Source: Monocercomonoides exilis (lineage: Eukaryota; Preaxostyla; Oxymonadida; Polymastigidae). From it: 64,000 bases of DNA. Both the position numbers and the translations under genes were made by a program. This document shows positions 57,042 to 64,000 of this stretch, in pieces. Below the pieces are notes generated by a model. It had not been told where the DNA came from and searched no databases. It saw only the letters and a program-made list of their open reading frames with translations. The stretch is taken from contig LSRY02000034.1 in NCBI GenBank assembly GCA_001643675.2, forward strand, positions 186,001 to 250,000, given 5' to 3'. Each line of letters begins with the position of its first letter. Within the stretch, counting starts at the first letter, position 1.

Positions 57042-57840
57042 AATCATTAACCTTTAATGAATATTATTTTTCTTTGTTACAAAAAGCATCAAAAATTAAC
57101 AAACAAAATAAAAAACGTTTTAAAAAAAACAAATATTTGACGAGTAATCTTCAATTTGAACTTCTGAATGTCGAAAGTTCGATTGCAAGGTTCCAATTGA
57201 CTGCTGTTTAAATAACCAATTCTATTGTTGAAATTAACGATTTGATATATTATCTGATTCTGTTTGTTGAAAAAAAAAGAATAAGAACAACAAAATATCA
57301 TCATCTTATAAAAATAATCTTAGATAAAAGAAAAATTGCCTCAAACCTGTTCTGAACAATGTGTTTTTTATAAAACAAATATATTTGAATCTCTTTATTG
57401 ATTGCTTTCTTATTTATGTCTTATATGCAGATATTGCATATCAAGCAATAACATCAAAATTATGAAACAAGAGATAATGAAATAAATGCATATGAACAAA
57501 CAATATCGTTTTATAAATTAATTAACAATAAAAAAGAAAATATTCAAAGTTAAGAGTGCAAAATTTTGCATCAAACTTTTCTCACAAGGAAATTGAACTT
57601 ATTTTCTAATTTGGCGCATAAAAACATAGCTTACAAATCGGATCTCCAACGAATGTATTTCGATCAAATGAATTATAAATTTTTTCGATAATTTTTTATT
57701 CTTTTTTTATTTGAATTAAAAATTAACACAAATTAATTGATAGGAATTCAATAAATTGAGAAAGTTTGCAATAAAAACGATGATAACACACTTTTTGGAT
57801 AATAATTGAGAAATTTAACAATTCGACAACGAAAGACTTA
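57042..57840. other. AT-rich right arm of the hAT element
   Basis: No gene is visible; only short chance frames. Confidence 0.6.
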
Positions 57841-57886
57841 TTCGACCGACACAATAATTAAAAAAATGAGTTGTCGCAAAGGCCTA

Positions 57887-57894
57887 ATTGAAAG
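57887..57894. repeat. Right target-site duplication ATTGAAAG
   Basis: Second copy of the 8-bp direct repeat at 51339-51346. Confidence 0.85.
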
Positions 57895-58149
57895 ATTAAT
57901 AAAACAAACAATTTAAGATTTTAATTAATATTCAAATTATTTGTTATGTTGTCATATTTTTTTCTATTTGAAAAGAAAAAGTACAAATAGAATTATTATA
58001 ATAAAATGCACGGTAATCTGATGCAATATCATGCTTTTCAATAATGTTTCATCGGAAGATGATTTTGGAGTTGTGGATAGTTGAATGCTTCAAAAATAAT
58101 ATTGAAGACAATATTATTTAATTCTTTTTTCCGCAAAATATCACTTATA

Positions 58150-60350
58150 TTGTCAGGGATAAAACACGAGATAAGGACAAAACGTGGGATATTCCATTCA
58201 GCTTTTTTTTTTGACACAATTCAACACTTTTGCATAAAAAAATTACAAACTTTCGAGTTTTTCGTGTATTTGGGTGGATCGAATAAGCCAGATGTAAATA
58301 TCTGAATTGAATTTGCATCAAAAATATCAGTTAAAAAAGATTGGCGCTTTAAAAGCAATTGAAAACAAAGCACTGTTGAATAACGTCGAATCATGTTTAT
58401 ATAAGCAAAGAATAAATAATTTGTGACTCACATTAAATTTTTTTTAACTGTAATTGAAGATGGATCCCCATTTGCTTTCTGAAGTTAGTTTTCTTTTCCT
58501 TTTTTCACTGGGGAAAAGAATCTCTTTTTTTGATGTATCTTGTTGCTCTTCTCGATCCTTTGAAATATCAGATTGTTCGGCAGAAATATCATCGTGAATA
58601 ATTGTTTTCCTTCCATGATTTTGAAAGTTGACATTTTCAACAGGTCCTGTTTCATTTGAGCTTTTGTCCTTAACATTAGATAATTCCTTCACCTCAGACA
58701 TTGCGCCATCCTGCTTAGTTACTGAGCTATTTGGCTGACTTTTCTTTTTTTTTTTCGAATTGCATGGAAAAGCTTTTGAAATAATTATCTCCTGTTATTA
58801 ATTACATGCTGATACTACTGAAAAGTGAAGAATTGTTTGCCGCTTTTTCAACCATCGATAAGACTTCAATGTTCAGCGGAAGACACTGATATAAGGCTGA
58901 AGTGTCAAATGGGAAAATTCCGCAAACTTCGAATGACTTCCTCGCAATTCGTAAAGAGAGAGTTTCAAACAGCTTCTGATACAGCTGGAATCAATGATTT
59001 CCGGAAAGAATAAATAGACGAATCAGAAGGAACCGTGAATGTTCTTTTAAAGCTGTTTTTGAAATGCACGAATACGAACATGTCCAGCGGATGAGAAAGA
59101 TGTTTTGAATGTGACGGATGAATTAATAAATGGATTAAATGATCTCTGCACCAAGATATCACTGGAAAACTTAGACGAGAGGAATGCCCATCAAGCATAA
59201 TCAAAGCGAAGGAAGACTGTCCATGAAGCTCTACTCTTTTTTCATCAATTTTTGGCAATAATATTTCTATCATAACCTTCACAAAATCTCTTTTTGTCAT
59301 CCAGCCTGTCCCATTTGCCAAACAGTTTATTCGATGATACTTCAATTCCTTTAGATCCTCGGAAATGGTCTGAGAAGGCCATAGCATGATTGGATCAAGT
59401 GTTGTCCCATCTGCAAAAATGGAAAAAAATAATGTTGAATTTTTCTTACGCTGTGCTTCTGGCAAAAAAGCATGTTGAGTTTCTTTTGTGATAACTATTT
59501 CCTCGTCCGACTGCTTCATCAAGATGCCAGTTTCATCCATATTGATAATTAAATCTGATGAAATATTATAATCATCAATCACATTTTTCAACAACGAAAA
59601 CCAATTCCTCATATTTTCAATTGTCGACGCTTGATGGCGATGAAGATCTAAAAAAGTTGGTTTTATTAATTTCAATAATCCACTTTTCTTTATCAACCTG
59701 CGTGCCCATTTTTTGCTGATTTTCCTGGCTTCAGGCGTTGGTGTGCATTCCTTCTTTTTCTTCATTATCACGTTTTCTGACTATCGAAAATGCACTATCA
59801 AAAAATAAAACGAACAAATAGAAACACACGAATCTGATAATGTCTGAAACTGTCAATTTGTTTGTGGATGATATTTGAGCAATTGCACAATCTTCTATTT
59901 CCTCGATTTCTTCTTTATTGAATAGCTCTGGTCTGCCAGCATGATGAGGATCACGCCCTGCATATTTTGAAGCCATATGCCGGTAAATGGAAGAATGAGT
60001 TATAATTTTGTCTTTCACAAGATCTGAAGGTTTGATTCCATCTTGTTTCAGAAGACAGTTAACTATTTCATCGTCTGTTGATAATCTGTCAAACTCTGCT
60101 GAGTCTTTTGTCGGTGAAAATTAATTGAAAGGGGCAGGCGATCATTAGTTTTCTTTTTTCATGTGATTTATGAAAATTTGATCATTCCATTTGATGAAAT
60201 TTATTATTGAAGAGGCAATTATTTCGACATGCATTCAAAGTTTGTGATTAAGAAAGCTTATCCAGAACTGTTTTTTGATTTGGAATAGTTTTCAATTAAC
60301 ATTCAAAAAATCATTCTTAACTAAAGTGTCCTCAGTTTTTTCCCTGACCA
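58150..60350. mobile_element. pogo/Tigger-like Tc1-mariner superfamily transposon, 2.2 kb
   Basis: The left end TTGTCAGGGATAAAAC at 58150 and the reverse complement of the right end, TGGTCAGGGAAAAAAC ending at 60350, form terminal repeats of about 16 bp with 14 matches. Both are flanked by TA (58148-58149 and 60351-60352), the target of the superfamily. The element encloses one transposase gene on the minus strand. The short repeat length leaves some doubt about the exact ends. Confidence 0.6.
58444..60119 (-). pseudogene. pogo/Tigger-type DDE transposase, near-intact with a frameshift
   Basis: The N-terminal DNA-binding region includes DEIVNCLLKQDGIKPSDLVK, SIYRHMASKYAGRD and GRPELFNKEEIEEIEDCAIA. 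An intron (about 59769-59818) joins it to ECTPTPEARKISKKWARRLI. The catalytic domain shows INMDETGILMKQSDEE (first Asp), then FFSIFADGTTLDPIMLWPSQ, LIMLDGHSSRLSFPVISWCR (second Asp) and LIHPSHSKHLSHPLDMFVFV (third Asp), the DDD triad arrangement of DDE_1 family transposases. At SEAV (58965) the frame shifts by one and continues LFETLSLRIARKSFEVCGIF to about 58790. A further basic Ser/Glu-rich C-terminal exon ends at 58444. The start codon was not found: the open frame begins near SPTKDSAEFD at 60119 without an ATG. One frameshift suggests recent inactivation. Confidence 0.75.
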
Positions 60351-60523
60351 TATTCAATTGATCCCATTCATTCCTCAATATTGTTATTATTTATCTTATT
60401 TAAAGCATATCGCATGATTTTTGTGCAAGATGAATGACAAGCTTTAATAATTTTTGGTGTCACAATCTTCTGCTCTTACCGATGCGTCATATTCCTATGT
60501 GTCCCTGTGTGAATAATAATAAT

Positions 60524-60525
<2 letters not shown>

Positions 60526-60582
<57 letters not shown>
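60526..60582. repeat. Poly-T tract of 57 nt preceded by (AAT)n
   Basis: A long uninterrupted T run preceded by an AATAATAATAATAAT stretch. It may be the antisense of a poly-A tail from an inserted retrosequence, but no retroelement is visible beside it. Confidence 0.85.
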
Positions 60583-60600
60583 CGAAACGCATCGAGAAAT

Positions 60601-61040
60601 ATGTGTAAAAAAAGTCCGGATTTTAAAAAAGAGCTGGCTTATTAATTGTCCAAATAATAAAATATTTTAGTGCTTTAGAAATAAAAAATTTTCCTTATTT
60701 CATTAATCGATTTCATTTGTATATTTCGAATGAATTATAATTTAACTAGAGTTGTTTAGCATTGATTACACAATTATGTTCATTTTGCGCAGACAAGTTT
60801 ATTTTTTAATAACGAATTTGCTATGTATCGCTTTTTTTCATTTTGTATTTTTTGAAAATTCTCTGATCAATTTTTGTGTCCAAAACATTAATAAATGCAA
60901 AAGTGTTCTATATGCTTCATGTCACATTATAAGCTTGCATTAATAACATCCAATTTTTTCATTTCGTCAAATCTTTATCCTTTTTGTAACATTTTCTTTC
61001 TTTTTCACAACACACATAAATCCATTGATTGAACCATCAT
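60601..61040. other. Non-coding spacer
   Basis: AT-rich sequence with no supported feature before the surface-protein remnant. Confidence 0.5.
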
Positions 61041-62230
61041 CCCCAACCTCAACGATCCTTTCACTTCTCTCTCTGCCTTCAATGTCTCTTTTCTTCACCA
61101 AACATGCTCTTCAACCAATGGACCTGTAATTCATGTGGGAAATGAATCTCAAAGAAAGGAATTAAAAAGATTGTCCTTTTCTAATTTGAGAAGCTATCTT
61201 TTTGAATTGCATGAATGGAACGATCCAAATGGTTTGAATGATTATGGAGGTGTTCTGAAAGTCAACTGCACAAACGCAAATCTCGAAATCATTTCTTGTG
61301 CATTCAATAAATGCTCATCTATAAATGGTCATGGTGGAGCATTGAATTGTGAAAGTTTGTTGAAAATAAACATCACAAAATCATATTTCTCACACTGCTC
61401 TACAGTACATGGAGGTGCTGTCAACACGTGGTATAAGCAATCAAATTCTATTTATCATATTTCGGAAAACAGAGTGGAAAAATGTTCAATAACAAACTGG
61501 TGCGGAATTGGTTGGTATTTTTGGATCGGCGATTTTCCATCAAGCGGCCAATTCCTTTTCACCAAATGCCAATGCATTGCAAATTCTGGTGGAGATTCTG
61601 CTGGTTCTCTCACATTTCATAACCCTCCATAAAATAAACCAACTCAGTTTTTGGTCGATGATTGTCAGTTTATCAAAAATGAATTAATCGCCTCTTCCAC
61701 TTATGGAATCGCTGGTATACATTACACCAGTACATTTGATTGGATGAATGAAATAAGATTCATCTCTTTTTGCTTCTTCGATGGCAACACAGCAACAAAT
61801 GGCATGGGAAACGATGTCTTTTTAAATGGCAGCAGTGTCGCTCAATATCCATTCGAGAACTGTGGCTCAACAACTTCAACACAAAGAGTGTGGAATAATG
61901 GAACAGTTGACAATGCAGTGTGCAATGGCTGACTCCCCCTTATTGCCAGAACAAAATCGTTTCCAGCAATGGAACTGATGCAGATGCCTGTGGCAGACCC
62001 CAACAGACTCCATGTGCCACCATCGAGTATGCCCTCACTGGCTTCATTTCCCTCCTCCAAGACTCCACACTCCCTCTCCTTACCTCAATATTTGTTCCCA
62101 TTCAAACACTCACTTACAGCGCAGCTGATACAAAAATCACAGGAAATGATGAACTTAATCTGTTTTCATCGAAATTTCTTCCATTTTCCATGTCAGAAAA
62201 ATTCATGAACTTTCACAGCTTTTTCAACTG
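61041..62230 (+). pseudogene. Beta-helix surface-protein remnant (PMP-like repeats)
   Basis: Same ectodomain style as the gene at 29517-36562. Short beta-helix units with Gly-Gly turns occur: CAFNKCSSINGHGGALNCES, YFSHCSTVHGGAVNTWYKQS and CIANSGGDSAGSLTFHNPP. A TAA follows HNPP at about 61630 with the same frame continuing (FLVDDCQFIKNELIASSTYG and FDGNTATNGMGNDVFLNGSS). A frame change at about 61925 then leads into VSSNGTDADACGRPQQTPCA, the cysteine motif that recurs between repeat blocks in this family. The sequence stops at 62230 with no membrane helix or kinase part. The foldback element begins 150 bp later. Confidence 0.7.
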
Positions 62231-62380
62231 AAGCGTATATCATCATTTATTTTTCTGAACACTTGACTTCCACTCAAAAACTAATATTTCTTTAATTATT
62301 CCCTTTCTGATTTTATTTCTTCATTTTATGATCAAAATTCTCTTTTCTCAAAGAAATCATCTGTTTCTTCTCTTCAATTA

Positions 62381-63377
62381 GTGTGGTTTTTTTATCCGGA
62401 CATTTTTTTTATCCGAACATTTTTTTTCATTGGCGTTTCTCATTAAATAAAAACTGAAAATAGAAAAAGCATATTGAACCAGGTTTGAATACATATTAAA
62501 TGTCCATACAAAAAATTTTTCTTGTTAATTGTTGTTTTTGATGAAGATCTTGGGAATTTTTAATTTATTTTTGATCATTTGTTTTGTCAATTTCACACTT
62601 TCTTTCTTTCTTTGTTTATTTTTAACTATAAGGCGATGAAACACACACAATGAAGTTTTATTATTGCAAATGTTATTTGTCTTTAACTATTTTTTCGATT
62701 GTTTTTCGCATTTCATCATTTTTATGAAAATTTTTGAAAACAGAAAATAAAGAGAGACACAATGTTTATTTTATGTTTCATGTGATGTGCATGAAAAGAA
62801 GACAACTTGTATTGTGTATTAACCATGCTAAAAATTTGTGAAATGTTGTTAATTTCACAACATAAAAAAATTATTGATAAAAACAAATATGCTCATTTCG
62901 TTTTTTGCTTCATTTAACATGACATATAAATTTGTATATTTAAACATTTTTATCTAATTTTCATGATGCTTTGGTTAACAAAAAATAATATGAAATATAT
63001 TTTTTGGAAATTACAGTTTTTCAAAAATTTTCATATAAATGATGAAATGCGAAAAACAATCGAAAAAATAGTTAAAGACAAATAACATTTGCAATAATAA
63101 AACTTCATTGTGTGTGTTTCATCGCCTTATAGTTAAAAATAAACAAAGAAAGAAAGAAAGTGTGAAATTGACAAAACAAATGATCAAAAATAAATTAAAA
63201 ATTCCCAAGATCTTCATCAAAAACAACAATTAACAAGAAAAATTTTTTGTATGGACATTTAATATGTATTCAAACCTGGTTCAATATGCTTTTTCTATTT
63301 TCAGTTTTTATTTAATGAGAAACGCCAATGAAAAAAAATGTTCGGATAAAAAAAATGTCCGGATAAAAAAACCACCC
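62381..63377. mobile_element. 997-bp foldback element with ~360-bp arms, TA target site
   Basis: The left arm (62381-62740) and the right arm (63017-63377) are reverse complements with very few mismatches, leaving a centre of about 275 nt. The ends read GTGTGGTTTTTTTATCCGG and GGGTGGTTTTTTTATCCGG, followed by ATCCGGACA/ATCCGAACA direct motifs. Both sides are flanked by TA (62379-62380 and 63378-63379), consistent with a Tc1/mariner or pogo transposase acting in trans. No coding capacity. The high arm identity suggests recent origin or gene conversion. Confidence 0.85.
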
Positions 63378-63379
63378 TA

Positions 63380-64000
63380 TATCAGAAATTTCTTCAAAAA
63401 CATTTATTTTTTCACTTTCCGATTTTAACATGATTGCATCCAATTCGTGCTTGCATCTCAAATGACTTCCCTTCAAATATGGCTTTTCCCAAAAATCGCT
63501 TTATCAAATTGTTTCATTTTCCGCGACTAGTCGAAGGTTTGTGGAATTGTTAAATCTGAAAATGTCCATTCTGATCCTAACTAAGTATCTCTTTATGCCT
63601 TTTTGTTTATAATTTCTGTGAATTCCTTCAGATTCCAAAAAAAAGGCAAAATCATCCTCTTTTTTTGATTTCGCACAGATTGATCGGCTTTCTACGACTC
63701 AAAATCACCCCATTGTAATTTTATTTAGGCTGTTTTTTTATGAAAGAATGAATATTCATTTTGAATCTCTTAATTGATGCTGAAGGCAAAATCTACTGTT
63801 GGATCTGAGGGATGTTGAATGAAATAAATAATCAACATCATTTCTGTGATTCATTGAGGAAGCCGAAGAAGAATGCGATTTGAATCAGATGAAATGAATA
63901 TGTCTTGATGGCATTATTTTCATCATCAGAATAATTAATGTAAAATGAAATGAATGTGTGTTTGGTGAATAGATGTTGAGAGGAAGATATGTGAATAAAA
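63380..64000. other. AT-rich end of window, no feature recognised
   Basis: Only short chance frames. No continuation of the surface-protein remnant could be seen after the foldback element. Confidence 0.5.

Larger units (their letters stand above)
51347..57886. mobile_element. hAT DNA transposon carrying a captured pseudokinase gene fragment
   Basis: The left end is TAGATCTTTGCGACAG at 51347; the right end, in reverse complement, is TAGGCCTTTGCGACAA ending at 57886. The flanks are the exact 8-bp direct repeat ATTGAAAG (51339-51346 and 57887-57894). Both ends have GACCGAC/GTCGGTC motifs within 60 bp, and a 17-bp tandem repeat lies near the left end. The interior contains a damaged hAT transposase on the plus strand and, in the opposite orientation, the cytoplasmic tail of a host surface-protein gene (55393-56620). 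The ends belong to the same family as those of the element at 21718-25246. Confidence 0.87.

Noticed and set aside
60526-60582. Poly-T tract taken as the tail of a retroelement
   Set aside because: No reverse transcriptase, no processed gene and no flanking duplication was found next to it. It may be simple homopolymer expansion.
1-64000. tRNA or rRNA genes and CRISPR arrays
   Set aside because: Reading both strands I found no cloverleaf with the expected T-arm, no rRNA-like conserved blocks and no regularly spaced repeats with unique spacers. A covariance-model scan would be needed to exclude tRNAs fully.

Overview
The window is eukaryotic nuclear DNA from an AT-rich protist with a mixed content of housekeeping genes, fast-evolving surface-protein genes and decayed DNA transposons. 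Most genes are split by short GT-AG introns, usually with GTTTG or GTATG donors. TAA, TAG and TGA all end well-conserved genes, so the code looks standard. Three things point to an oxymonad close to Monocercomonoides: long poly-Ser and poly-Glu runs inside conserved enzymes; receptor-like genes with beta-helix ectodomains, one membrane pass and a degenerate kinase-like tail; and a fragment of a repetitive protein family that I associate with that genus. The placement is inference from memory, not a database result.

Positions 1-20000 are gene-dense. In order they hold a protein with two ubiquitin-like domains (3' end outside the window), a bacterial-type cytidylate kinase with introns, eIF2-gamma, a small acidic unknown, a charged Ser/Glu/Lys-rich unknown, RAD18, a PP1-type phosphatase with a poly-Ser tail, a triose-phosphate/nucleotide-sugar transporter of the SLC35 type, and an inositol polyphosphate 5-phosphatase whose catalytic domain is split by about 900 low-complexity residues. 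Several pairs are head-to-head with only 80-220 bp between start codons.

Positions 20000-25250 are decayed repeats and a 3.5-kb hAT-type element (21718-25246, 8-bp target duplication) that carries no transposase but does carry a broken host-family gene. Then come ceramide synthase, RBX1, a long beta-helix/pseudokinase surface-protein gene broken by one TGA and one frameshift, a CDK-like kinase, a PH-domain protein, a Merlin-type element with arms of about 235 bp, a small MITE, a K+-independent-type H+-pyrophosphatase, ribosomal protein uL14 and a RING protein.

From 51347 to the end the window is mostly mobile DNA: a 6.5-kb hAT element (8-bp target duplication) with a damaged hAT transposase plus a captured pseudokinase tail of the same family as the gene at 29517-36562; a 2.2-kb pogo/Tigger-like element; a broken beta-helix surface-protein gene; and a 997-bp foldback element flanked by TA. 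The most interesting result is that two hAT elements with matching ends each enclose a fragment of an expanded host gene family. This looks like a hAT-based gene-capture system comparable to Pack-TYPE elements.
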